DNA of 64,000 bases from Stutzerimonas sp. S1. Lineage in GTDB: Bacteria > Pseudomonadota > Gammaproteobacteria > Pseudomonadales > Pseudomonadaceae. A program made the position numbers and the translations under genes. Numbering within the stretch: position 1 is the first letter of the stretch; each line of letters begins with the position of its first letter. Location of the stretch: positions 372,001-436,000 of the forward strand of contig NZ_JAOEIY010000002.1 of assembly GCF_025966695.1 (NCBI RefSeq), given 5' to 3'. Under the pieces are notes generated by a model. It ran no database searches. It saw only the letters and a list, made by a program, of their open reading frames with translations, and was not told where the DNA came from. Positions 41,342-49,565 of the stretch are shown piece after piece.

Positions 41342-42250
41342 ATGAACAAACGCATTCCCAACTACGCCTTGTACGGCCAGGCCGCGTTACCGGCATGGCA
41401 GGATCTGTTGCATCTGGAGTGGATCGGCGACCGTGGCGACCTGCACCTGCGCGCCATCAAGCCGCATCAGCATGATTCGCTGCTGCAGGTCGTCTACGTG
41501 CGCAGCGGTCAGGGTGAGGTGTCGCTGGAGAACAGCCGCATGGCCTTTCATGCGCCATGCCTGATCCTGTTGCCGCAGCGCACCGTGCATGCCTTTCGCT
41601 ACAGCGTCGATACCGACGGACCGGTCATTACGGCGGCACAGCGGCCGCTAGAGTCGATGGCGAGAATTCTGTCCAGCGATCTGCTGGCACTGATGCAGCG
41701 TCCGGCAGTGGTTCCCTTGCCGTGGGAAGCGGACGGTTCCGAACCGATCTGGCCGCTGATCCAGCTGATCCAGGCTGAGGCGCAGAGTCATGCGCGTGGC
41801 AACGTAGCCGCCGGGCATGCGCTGTTAATCGCCTTGCTGGTGCAGATCACTCGGTTGGCGCAGCCTGCGATGGCGGCCAGGCCGGTCAACGGGCGGCGAT
41901 CGGCACTACTGGCGCAATTTCGCGAACTGGTTGACGTGCACTTCAGGCAGCACTGGCCGCTCGGACTTTATGCCGAGGCCCTTGGGATCACTGCAACGAC
42001 GCTAGGTCGAGCCTGCCGCGAAGAGCTCGGTGAATCGCCAACCGCGGTCATCAACGCGCGGATCGTTCGCGAAGCGCAGCGGCAGCTGGCATACACAGCG
42101 CTGGACATTCAGCAGGTCGCTCGCGAACTCGGATTCGCCGATGCAGCGTATTTCAGCCGTTTTTTCCGCAAACAGGCGGGCCTCAAGCCCAGCGAGTTCC
42201 GCGCGGCGTTTCGGCATTCCGGAACGGACGAAGTAAACGCGAAAGGCTGA
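41342..42250 (+). CDS. AraC-family regulator, PobR-like
   Basis: 302 aa. N-terminal cupin-type sensor (LRAIKPHQHDSLLQVVYVRSGQGEV) and C-terminal double HTH (LGLYAEALGITATTLGRACREELGESPTAVINARIV, then VARELGFADAAYFSRFFRKQAGLKPSEFR). The layout matches PobR, the activator of p-hydroxybenzoate hydroxylase; pobA itself is not adjacent. Placement divergent to the aromatic-acid efflux operon, with 159 bp between, suggests control of efflux by a hydroxybenzoate-like inducer. That is inference. Confidence 0.88.
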   Translation: MNKRIPNYALYGQAALPAWQDLLHLEWIGDRGDLHLRAIKPHQHDSLLQVVYVRSGQGEVSLENSRMAFHAPCLILLPQRTVHAFRYSVDTDGPVITAAQRPLESMARILSSDLLALMQRPAVVPLPWEADGSEPIWPLIQLIQAEAQSHARGNVAAGHALLIALLVQITRLAQPAMAARPVNGRRSALLAQFRELVDVHFRQHWPLGLYAEALGITATTLGRACREELGESPTAVINARIVREAQRQLAYTALDIQQVARELGFADAAYFSRFFRKQAGLKPSEFRAAFRHSGTDEVNAKG

Positions 42251-42330
42251 TGGTGCGATCCAGGGCAATGAAACCCTTGGGCTGACATTCCAATGTCGTA
42301 GGCGGGTTGAGACGGATCGTCGGAGCCATA

Positions 42331-42358
42331 GGTTCGCATAATCTATATTATGTTAAAT
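42331..42358. other. dif: Chromosome dimer resolution site dif (XerC/XerD target)
   Basis: Arm 1 GGTTCGCATAA (XerC box), centre TCTATA, arm 2 TTATGTTAAAT (XerD box). It matches the E. coli 28-bp dif at 26 positions: arm 1 differs by one base, arm 2 is identical, and the centre differs by one base. FtsK-orienting KOPS (GGGNAGGG) occur on the plus strand only to the left (514, 5686, 7693, 27182), and their complement only to the right (56263, 62082), i.e. all pointing at this site. Confidence 0.92.
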
Positions 42359-42864
42359 AAACGATATCGAGACGGCACAGTGAACTCCCTGGGTGCTTAT
42401 GCCGGCTGGACTGAGCACTGTGCTGTTCCGCTGTCCTGCTTCACGCTGCTGGTAACCATCCGCTTTGATCACTGCGTTCGCACATCAATCGACCTAACCA
42501 GCTGCGACGTCGCGCCAATCTGGCGATCACCGCTCTCCCTGCATGTCCTTGTGTTGCCTTTGGTTGTGTCAGCCGCGCTGTAATGGCGGACACGCAGCTC
42601 CGGGCGCTGACAGTTCGCCGAGTAATCCACGCCTGCCGAACCATGAAGAACAACTGAGACCGTGCTGATTGGCAGTTCGGATGTGTTTCTCCGCTAGGAA
42701 CGGTCCGGTGTACGGCGGCGTTGCTTGTCGCGCTTCTCCGCCAACTACCTGCGCATGGTGCTAAACCTAAAAATGCGGATACGTCGTAGCTACGGCTGCT
42801 GACCTTGTTGCCTACCTTTGCGCAGCGCTCCTGATAGGTAGCTGTTACTTCCATCCGCCTTGTA

Positions 42865-42890
42865 TTTTTATACCCCCAGGGGTATAAAAA
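42865..42890. promoter_or_regulatory. CsoR/CstR-type operator (site 1), perfect 12-bp inverted repeat
   Basis: TTTTTATACCCC (42865-42876), CA, GGGGTATAAAAA (42879-42890). The core ATACCCC..GGGGTAT is the class of site bound by CsoR/CstR/FrmR-family repressors. It lies 105 bp upstream of the rhodanese gene, within the expected promoter of the sulfur/redox operon. Confidence 0.8.
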
Positions 42891-42994
42891 TCAAAAGGAG
42901 CGGAAATTGAATCCGAGCTGTAACAGGTCTGGCTCGTGAATCGAAGTCATACATTCCGCGCTTGTTCATGACTATGGATTGAAGGAGAAAGCGG

Positions 42995-43534
42995 ATGAAA
43001 CGTTTGTTGCTTGCCGGCGTACTGAGCCTTTTTACATACGGTGCCCAGGCAGTAGAGCTCGGTGTGACGGCTCAAGAGGTTTACACCCGGGTACAGCAGA
43101 GCGACGCGAAGCTGCTCTTCGTCGATGTTCGCGATCCGGTGGAGATCATGTTCGTCGGCTTTACTGACTCCGCGCATGTGAATGTGCCCTACCTGCTGGT
43201 CGACCGCGGTATCTGGGACGATCAGCGCGGTACTTACAAGGTCGCGCAGAATCCGAATTTCGTTGCCGAGATTCGCGCCGAGCTGACAAAACGAGGGCTC
43301 GACGAGAACACCGAGATCATCACCATGTGCCGCTCCGGTAGCGAGCGCGGCAAACCCAGCGCGGATTTCCTGCGTGTCAATGGCTTCCCTAATGCCCGTT
43401 ACGTTATCGATGGCTTCCAGGGTTCCGCAATCAAGGAAGGCCCGCAGGCCGGCTTCCGGTTGCAGAACGGCTGGCAGAACTCCGGGCTGCCATGGTCCCC
43501 GAAAATGAACGCGGAAAAAATGTATCGCCCGTAA
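42995..43534 (+). CDS. Periplasmic rhodanese-domain protein
   Basis: 179 aa with signal peptide (cleavage near residue 19). Rhodanese fold with KLLFVDVRDPVEIMFVGF and the active-site loop MCRSGSERG, persulfide-forming C112. It would transfer sulfane sulfur in the periplasm, e.g. from thiosulfate or polysulfide. AAGGAG precedes the ATG. First gene of the operon under the CsoR-type operator. Confidence 0.92.
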   Translation: MKRLLLAGVLSLFTYGAQAVELGVTAQEVYTRVQQSDAKLLFVDVRDPVEIMFVGFTDSAHVNVPYLLVDRGIWDDQRGTYKVAQNPNFVAEIRAELTKRGLDENTEIITMCRSGSERGKPSADFLRVNGFPNARYVIDGFQGSAIKEGPQAGFRLQNGWQNSGLPWSPKMNAEKMYRP

Positions 43535-43567
43535 CGCTCACATACCCAATCGAAGAGGCAGCAAATC

Positions 43568-43756
43568 ATGCAAAAGAACATTGGCGGTATCGACAAGATC
43601 GCCCGCATCGTAATCGGTATTGGGCTGATCGCATGGGCCGTGCTTGGCGGGCCGGTCTGGGCCTGGATCGGCGTGTTGCCGTTGGTCACCGGATTGCTCG
43701 GCTGGTGCCCGGCCTACTCCCTGCTCGGCATCAAGACCTGCCCGCTGAAGAAGTAG
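43568..43756 (+). CDS. DUF2892 small membrane protein
   Basis: 62 aa, start MQKNIGGIDKIARIVIGIGLI, two hydrophobic segments and the conserved GWCPAYSLLGIKTCPLKK with two cysteines. DUF2892 proteins are commonly beside or fused to rhodaneses and sulfur-transfer proteins; the Cys pair may carry persulfide. 33 bp after the rhodanese stop. Confidence 0.9.
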   Translation: MQKNIGGIDKIARIVIGIGLIAWAVLGGPVWAWIGVLPLVTGLLGWCPAYSLLGIKTCPLKK

Positions 43757-43823
43757 CGTTCCAATAGGCCAGGCCGATCCCTTCCTGACCGGTCTGGCCG
43801 ACTGAGTGGAAGCCGAGGTTGCT

Positions 43824-44804
43824 ATGGATACCACCATCGATACCCGCATCGATGCACCACATCGTCTGGAACACTTCCCTGTCGCGCTATTCGCTAGCGT
43901 GATGGGCATCGCTGGCCTTGCAATCGCTTGGCTCAAAGCTGCCCAGACGGGAGTCGTACCCGAGGCAATTGGTGGTGGCGTACGTTGGCTGGCCAGCGGC
44001 CTGTTCGCCTTTTTACTACTGGTCTATGTAGTCAAACTGTTGCGGCACCCCGCAGCGGTGCTGGCCGAACGCACTCACCCGCTCAAGCAGAACTTCTTCC
44101 CCGCCATTTCCATCGGCGTTCTTTTACTCTCCATTGCCTGGGCTCATACCGCACCCGCGACAGCGCAGTGGCTGTGGAACACCGGCGCGGCACTGCATCT
44201 GATTTTTACGCTGTTGGCCATGAGCGGCTGGATTCACCACACTCACTTCGAGATCAAGCACGTCAACCCGGCTTGGTTCATCCCCGTGGTCGGCAACATA
44301 CTGGTTCCGGTGGTTGGGGCGAGCTCCGCCCACAGTGACATCAGTTGGTTTTTCTTCAGCATCGGCCTGATCTTCTGGCTGGTACTGCTAACCATCGTGC
44401 TGTACCGGTTGTTCTTCCACGAACCGCTGCCCGTACGCCTGACACCGACCCTGTTCATCCTCCTCGCCCCTCCGTCGGTAGGCTTCCTCGCCTATCTGGC
44501 GTTAACTGACAGTCTGGATGCTTTCGCCCGCATCCTCTACTTTACTGCGCTGTTCCTCGGCCTGCTGCTGACCAGCAACGCCGCGCGCTTTTTCCGCGTG
44601 CCTTTTTTCATTTCCGCCTGGGCATACTCCTTCCCGTTGGCAGCACTTACTCTGGCAACCTTCGAGATGGCAGCGCGTACTGGCTTGGTTTTCTACGGCT
44701 GGCTGGCCTGGACGCTGCTGGTGTTGCTGAGCAGCGTGGTTGCCATTCTCGCTGGTAAAACGGTGATGGCGGCATTCAAGGGCAGAATCTGCGTGCCTGA
44801 ATGA
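43824..44804 (+). CDS. SLAC1/TehA-family anion channel or exporter
   Basis: 326 aa, about ten membrane segments, with FPVALFASVMGIAGLAIAW at the start and NPAWFIPVVGNILVPVVG in the middle, typical of the TDT/SLAC1 family. The family includes plant SLAC1, TehA and yeast sulfite pump Ssu1, so sulfite or other anion export fits the sulfur context (inference). ATG 43824 follows GAGG; the alternative GTG 43806 is less likely. Confidence 0.88.
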   Translation: MDTTIDTRIDAPHRLEHFPVALFASVMGIAGLAIAWLKAAQTGVVPEAIGGGVRWLASGLFAFLLLVYVVKLLRHPAAVLAERTHPLKQNFFPAISIGVLLLSIAWAHTAPATAQWLWNTGAALHLIFTLLAMSGWIHHTHFEIKHVNPAWFIPVVGNILVPVVGASSAHSDISWFFFSIGLIFWLVLLTIVLYRLFFHEPLPVRLTPTLFILLAPPSVGFLAYLALTDSLDAFARILYFTALFLGLLLTSNAARFFRVPFFISAWAYSFPLAALTLATFEMAARTGLVFYGWLAWTLLVLLSSVVAILAGKTVMAAFKGRICVPE

Positions 44805-44827
44805 ACGAGCGGTAAAGGAGCTGCAGC

Positions 44828-46030
44828 ATGTTCCAACGGACCAGCGATATCCCCTACCACCCCAGCTACTGGTTGGGCGCCCTCGGTGCTGGAGGGCTGT
44901 CGATCTCGTTCTACATGTATCTGATGTGGATGGTGCCTCATCAGGACTATCCGATGCCGACCTGGGGGCATTTGCTGGCAGCCTGGCAGGCCGACACACC
45001 GCTACGCGCGCTGCTGTTGATCGCCGCACCCGGAGTGGCATTGCTGGCTCTGCTGCACCTCCTGCTGCTCGCCTGGAACATCCGCGAGTACCGCTCGGCC
45101 GCAGCGCAGCAAGCGCTGTCCACGCTGCGCGGCTCGCCGGGTGAAGTGCAGCTGATGGCGATCCCGCTGACCCTGGCGATGACGGTAAACGTCTGCTTCG
45201 CCCTTGGTGCGCTGTTCGTGCCCGGCCTGTGGTCGGTGATCGAATACCTGTTCCCGCTCGCTCTACTCGCCTTCCTGCTCATTGCCTGGAGCGCGTTGCG
45301 TATCTACGGTCGCTACCTGGGGCGGATGTTGGTGCATGGCGGCTACCGCAGCGAGGAGCACAATCACTTGTCGCCGCTGATGGCGGTGTTTGCCTTCGCC
45401 ATGCTTTCGGTGGGGTTCGCCGCGCCCGCCGCCATGTCCCACGTCAAATTAGTGTCGGTGCTCGCCGCCACCCTGTCGATCCTGTTCCTGGTGCTGTCGC
45501 TGGTGGTTGCCTTGGTGGTTCTGGTGACAGGCATCGCCGCGATGATGAGCCATGGACTGCAGCCCCAGGCCACGCCAAGCCTGTGGATGCTGATCCCCAT
45601 TCTGACCCTGCTGGGCATCGAATGGCTGCGCCTGCAGCACGGCCTCAGTCACCACTTCACCGGTGGCGCCAGCAACGGCACCGTCTTCGTAACCCTGACC
45701 GCGATCTTCATGCTGCAGCTCGGCGTACTGCTGCTCGGCTACCGAGTAATGCAGCTCAACGGTTACCTGCGCAGCCACCTGAGCGGCCGCGAGCGCAGCC
45801 CAGTCAGCTTCGGACTGATCTGCCCCGGGGTGGCGCTGTTCGTCTTGGGCATGTTCTGGTGGCATCTGGTGTGGGTCGGCAGCGGATTGATTCGCCTATA
45901 CGGCGTGGCGTACTGGGCTGGCATAGCCGTGCTAGCGACGGTCCAGCTGGCGACCTTGACGGCGTTGCTACGCCTGACCTGGAATCTGCTGCTGCGCCGC
46001 ACGGTATACATCGCTGGAGTCGATGGCTGA
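44828..46030 (+). CDS. Polytopic membrane protein of unknown function
   Basis: 400 aa with about ten hydrophobic segments. The N-terminus is FQRTSDIPYHPSYWLGALGAGGLSISFYMYLMWMV. Size and spacing resemble a SLAC1/TDT-like permease but I do not recognise the family. GGAG precedes the ATG. It lies between the SLAC1 gene and the thioredoxin-CcdA fusion with gaps of about 25 bp on both sides, so it belongs to the operon. Confidence 0.75.
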   Translation: MFQRTSDIPYHPSYWLGALGAGGLSISFYMYLMWMVPHQDYPMPTWGHLLAAWQADTPLRALLLIAAPGVALLALLHLLLLAWNIREYRSAAAQQALSTLRGSPGEVQLMAIPLTLAMTVNVCFALGALFVPGLWSVIEYLFPLALLAFLLIAWSALRIYGRYLGRMLVHGGYRSEEHNHLSPLMAVFAFAMLSVGFAAPAAMSHVKLVSVLAATLSILFLVLSLVVALVVLVTGIAAMMSHGLQPQATPSLWMLIPILTLLGIEWLRLQHGLSHHFTGGASNGTVFVTLTAIFMLQLGVLLLGYRVMQLNGYLRSHLSGRERSPVSFGLICPGVALFVLGMFWWHLVWVGSGLIRLYGVAYWAGIAVLATVQLATLTALLRLTWNLLLRRTVYIAGVDG

Positions 46031-46055
46031 CGTCCGGCCCAAGGAGCGAAACCTC

Positions 46056-47183
46056 ATGAAGGATGTGAAAGCAGCACTGCGCTGGCTCCTGGCGCTGTTG
46101 GTCCTGCTGCCGGCCTTCGCCGGCGCTCAAGGGACGCGCGAGCAAGCACCGAGGCTGGAAGTCTACGTGCGCGACGGCTGCCCGCACTGCGCCGCCGCCA
46201 AGGAGTGGTTGGCCACCCTGGCGGGTCGGCGTCCCGAGCTGAACATCGTGCTGCGACAAGTCGATAGCGATCCTGAGGCCCGTGCCGACCTGCTCCGCAT
46301 CTCCCGTCAAGCAGGCTACTGGCCACCCGGCGTGCCGACGTTCGTGGTCCGCGAACGCGTACTGGTCGGTTTCGACGACGCCGAACACAGCGGCGCACAG
46401 CTGCTCGCACTGATCGATGACGGTCCGCCTGCCGCCACCAGCGTGCAGAGCGAGATGTTCGGCACCCTCAGCGTCGAGCGCCTCGGCCTCCCGCTGTTCA
46501 CCCTCGCCCTCGGTCTGCTTGACGGATTCAACCCCTGTGCAATGTGGGTGCTGCTGTTTCTGCTCTCGTTGCTGGTACACCTGCACGACCGGGCACGTAT
46601 GGCGACGGTCGCCGGTACCTTCGTGCTGGTCAGCGGCGTGGTCTATTACGCTTTTATGGCCGCCTGGCTCAACTTGTTCCTGCTGGTAGGGCTGTCTACG
46701 TTGCTGATCTGGACGCTGGGCACGGTGGCCATCGCCATCGGTGTGGTCAACCTGCGCGACGGCGTGCGCTCGGGCGGCGACTTCACGCTGTCGATTCCCG
46801 CTGCGGCTAAGCCTGGCCTGTATGCCCGAATGCGCACCGTACTGCAGGCCGACAGCCTGCTGCCTGCGCTCGTCGGCGTGGCGGCCCTGGCTGTGGTGGT
46901 CAACTTCATTGAATTGCTGTGCACCGCCGGCCTGCCGGCGATCTTCACCGCGGTACTGACCCAGCAGGGCCTGGCGCCGCAGGCCCACTATGCCTACCTC
47001 GGCCTGTACATCGTCGGCTACATTGCCGACGATGCGCTGATGGTCGCCACCGCAGTAGCCGCGCTGAGTAGTCGCAAGCTATCGGCGCAGACCGGACGCG
47101 GGCTGAAGATCCTCAGCGGCCTGGTCATGCTGACCCTGGGTGTGATCATGCTGCTGCGCCCCGACTGGCTGCTGCAGGGGTGA
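46056..47183 (+). CDS. Thioredoxin/glutaredoxin-like domain fused to a CcdA/DsbD-type membrane domain
   Basis: 375 aa. Signal or anchor (1-24), then a thioredoxin-fold domain (about 33-125) with active site C42-P-H-C45 (VYVRDGCPHCAAAKEW) and cis-Pro segment GVPTFVV. After residue 135 six or more membrane segments follow, with single conserved cysteines in DGFNPCAMW and IELLCTAGLPA, the CcdA/DsbD electron-relay pair. This architecture carries reducing power across the inner membrane to a periplasmic partner, presumably the rhodanese, the cytochrome or their persulfides. Starts 26 nt after the previous stop with AAGGAG. Confidence 0.88.
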   Translation: MKDVKAALRWLLALLVLLPAFAGAQGTREQAPRLEVYVRDGCPHCAAAKEWLATLAGRRPELNIVLRQVDSDPEARADLLRISRQAGYWPPGVPTFVVRERVLVGFDDAEHSGAQLLALIDDGPPAATSVQSEMFGTLSVERLGLPLFTLALGLLDGFNPCAMWVLLFLLSLLVHLHDRARMATVAGTFVLVSGVVYYAFMAAWLNLFLLVGLSTLLIWTLGTVAIAIGVVNLRDGVRSGGDFTLSIPAAAKPGLYARMRTVLQADSLLPALVGVAALAVVVNFIELLCTAGLPAIFTAVLTQQGLAPQAHYAYLGLYIVGYIADDALMVATAVAALSSRKLSAQTGRGLKILSGLVMLTLGVIMLLRPDWLLQG

Positions 47184-47248
47184 AGCTGAGCTGGCTGGAC
47201 TATGGTTGTGGTGACAGCCCGCAAGCTGCCTAACGACGAGAGGTGCTT

Positions 47249-48832
47249 ATGACAGTTTCAGGACGGGTAGCTGTCTGGGTGCTCTGGCTGGTCCTGCTGC
47301 TGCCCGGTTTGACGCTGGGCGCCACGGCCGATCACAGCCGTTTCAAGGAGCTGCAAGGCCCTTTCGCCAGCGGCGAGGAAGTCACTCGCGCCTGCCTCGG
47401 CTGCCATACCGAAGCGGCCAAACAGGTGATGGCTACCCGTCACTGGACCTGGGATTACACCAATCCGGATACTGGCCAACGCTTGGGCAAGAAGACCATG
47501 CTCAATGGTTTCTGCATAGGCGACCGATCCAACGAGGCCTTCTGCCAGTCCTGTCACGTCGGCTATGGTTGGAAAGATGCGAGCTTCGATTTCAGCGACG
47601 AGAGCAAGGTCGACTGCCTGGCCTGCCACAATACCGGTAACTATCTGAAGCTTGCCGGCCTGGCCGGCCACCCGCCACTGGTACGCACCGAAACCTCGCC
47701 CGGCTCAGGCAAGTTCGCTGACCCGGTAGACCTGGCGGCGGTGGCGCGCAACATCGGCGCCACCACGCGCCGCACCTGTGGCACGTGTCATTACTATGGT
47801 GGCGGCGGTGACGGGGTGAAACATGGCGATCTCGACTCTTCGCTGAACGCTCCACCGCGCAGCCTCGATGTGCACATGGCCAGCGAGGGGCCGGATTTCA
47901 GCTGCTCCACCTGTCATGTTTCAGACCAGCACAAGATCGCCGGCAGCCGCATCAGCGTGACGGCGGCCGATCCGCATGCGCCGATCCTTCGCGGCGAGCG
48001 CAGCGCGCGCAACCCATCCACCTGCCAGTCCTGTCACGGCGAGCGACCACACAAAGGCTCGCTACTGCATGCCAGCCGGCTCAACGACCACACCCGCACC
48101 CTTGCCTGCCAGAGTTGCCATATTCCGACCTTCGCCCGCGGCGGTGTGCCGACCAAGCTGGGCTGGGACTGGTCAACTGCGGGCAAGATGAACGCCGAGG
48201 GCAAACCGTTCCAGACGAAGGACGCCAAGGGGCATGTGATCTACGACAGCCGCAAGGGTGACTTCGTCCTTGGCGAAGATGTGGTGCCCGACTATGTCTG
48301 GTTTGACGGCACCGTCACCTATGTACAACCGGATACCCGAATCGATCCGCGCGGCCGCGTGCCGATCAATATCTTTCACGGCGCACCGGGCGCCGAGAAC
48401 GCACGTATCTGGCCGGTGAAGACCTTCCATAGCCGTCAGCCCTACGACACCGTCCACATGACCTTGCTGGTGCCGCATACCGCCGTGCCTGACGACACCG
48501 CCTTCTGGTACAACTTCGACTGGGCCAAGGCGCTGCAGGCCGGCGCCGATGCCACTGGCGCGCCCTACAGCGGCCAGTTCGGCTTCGTCGATACGCGGAT
48601 GCTCTGGCCTATCACTCACATGGTCGCCCCCAAGGAACAGGCGCTGAACTGTGCCGAGTGCCACTCCAGCCAGAGCCGACTGGCGGCAGTACCTGGTGTC
48701 TGGCTGCCGGGCAAGGATCGCAACCCGCTGCTCGATACCTTTGGTTTCAGCCTCGCCGGCCTGGCACTGCTCGGTGTACTGATCCACGCGCTGCTACGCA
48801 TCGTTGCCCATGCGCATCAAAGGAGGCACTGA
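47249..48832 (+). CDS. Octaheme c-type cytochrome, tetrathionate reductase family (OTR), membrane-anchored
   Basis: 527 aa. Signal peptide 1-24 and eight CXXCH heme sites at residues 49, 99, 123, 177, 219, 259, 287 and 468. A C-terminal transmembrane helix (about 498-518) anchors it. Order and spacing fit the octaheme tetrathionate reductase family (Shewanella OTR), which reduces tetrathionate and, in vitro, nitrite and hydroxylamine. It lies in a sulfur-transfer operon and is followed by a cytochrome b that could supply quinol electrons. The substrate is not proven. ATG 47249 follows GAGAGG. Confidence 0.92.
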   Translation: MTVSGRVAVWVLWLVLLLPGLTLGATADHSRFKELQGPFASGEEVTRACLGCHTEAAKQVMATRHWTWDYTNPDTGQRLGKKTMLNGFCIGDRSNEAFCQSCHVGYGWKDASFDFSDESKVDCLACHNTGNYLKLAGLAGHPPLVRTETSPGSGKFADPVDLAAVARNIGATTRRTCGTCHYYGGGGDGVKHGDLDSSLNAPPRSLDVHMASEGPDFSCSTCHVSDQHKIAGSRISVTAADPHAPILRGERSARNPSTCQSCHGERPHKGSLLHASRLNDHTRTLACQSCHIPTFARGGVPTKLGWDWSTAGKMNAEGKPFQTKDAKGHVIYDSRKGDFVLGEDVVPDYVWFDGTVTYVQPDTRIDPRGRVPINIFHGAPGAENARIWPVKTFHSRQPYDTVHMTLLVPHTAVPDDTAFWYNFDWAKALQAGADATGAPYSGQFGFVDTRMLWPITHMVAPKEQALNCAECHSSQSRLAAVPGVWLPGKDRNPLLDTFGFSLAGLALLGVLIHALLRIVAHAHQRRH

Positions 48833-48833
48833 T

Positions 48834-49430
48834 ATGGCCGAGCGCATGTACCTGTTCACCCGCTTCGAGCGCTTCTGGCACTGGTCGCAGGCATTGCTGA
48901 TCATCATCCTGCTGTTCAGCGGCTTCGGCATCCACGGCAGCCATGCCCTGCTCGACTTCCGTACCGCGGTCGAAGTCCATGAGACAGCCGCCTGGCTGCT
49001 GATTGCCCTTTGGATCTTCGCCATCTTCTGGCATTTCACCACCGGTCAGTGGCGACAGTACGTACCAACCCTGACCAACCTTCAGCGTGTGGCGCTCTAC
49101 TACGCCCACGGCATCTTCATCGGCGCACCGCACCCCTATAAGGTTACCCGCGAGCGCAAGCACAACCCGCTGCAACGCATTGCCTACCTGGGCGTACTGG
49201 TACTGATCAATCCGCTGATCTGGGTGAGCGGCCTGCTTTACCTGTTCTGGGGGCGCGTGGAGGCTTACGTATCGGCTTGGCTGAGCCTGGAACAGATCGC
49301 CCTGGTGCACGTCTGCGCGGCCTTCCTGATGCTGATCTTTCTGATCGTGCATGTGTACTTGACCACCACCGGGCATACGCCACTGGCGCATATCCGGGCG
49401 ATGATCACTGGCTGGGAGGAACGCGACTAA
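48834..49430 (+). CDS. Cytochrome b561/PhsC-like membrane subunit
   Basis: 198 aa, four hydrophobic segments, with candidate heme-b histidines in FERFWHWSQALLIIILLFSGFGIHG, VHETAAWLL, FWHFTTGQW and ALVHVCAAFLMLIFLIVHVY. It fits the Ni/Fe-hydrogenase/thiosulfate-reductase cytochrome b family. It likely passes electrons from quinol to the octaheme cytochrome encoded 1 bp upstream. AGGAGG precedes the ATG, close to the OTR stop. Last gene of the operon. Confidence 0.9.
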   Translation: MAERMYLFTRFERFWHWSQALLIIILLFSGFGIHGSHALLDFRTAVEVHETAAWLLIALWIFAIFWHFTTGQWRQYVPTLTNLQRVALYYAHGIFIGAPHPYKVTRERKHNPLQRIAYLGVLVLINPLIWVSGLLYLFWGRVEAYVSAWLSLEQIALVHVCAAFLMLIFLIVHVYLTTTGHTPLAHIRAMITGWEERD

Positions 49431-49565
49431 CGCCGTTGGCTGCTCACTACCACCACGCAGGTTCATTCGCCGCGTCCCTGCTGCAACCATCCCCGATGGT
49501 GCTCATGGTGGATGCCCGCACCCTGCCGAGACCATCAGGGTTCTCTTTAGTGAACCTGGCTTCGC

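Larger units (their letters stand above)
42251..42994. other. 744-bp intergenic region containing the dif site and a CsoR-type operator
   Basis: Only short weak open frames (42350-42583 on plus, 42441-42854 on minus) with no recognisable similarity. The region is AT-richer than its flanks near 42331-42370 and 42855-42900. It contains the dif site and, 105 bp before the rhodanese start, the operator. The 42400-42850 part shows nothing I can assign. Confidence 0.6.

Noticed and set aside
42350..42583. Plus-strand open frame beginning inside the dif site
   Set aside because: It starts in the dif arm, has no ribosome-binding site and no recognisable similarity.
42441..42854. Minus-strand open frame of 137 codons in the dif-operator gap
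   Set aside because: A short stretch (FLGLAPCAGSWRR) recalled an IS110-type C-terminus, but the rest does not fit, no terminal repeats or other transposase parts are visible, and the codon pattern is poor.
49536..49558. Terminator hairpin between the cytochrome b and methyltransferase genes (GGTTC/GAACC)
   Set aside because: A 5-7 bp stem with a bulge and no clear T tract on either strand; too weak to call.
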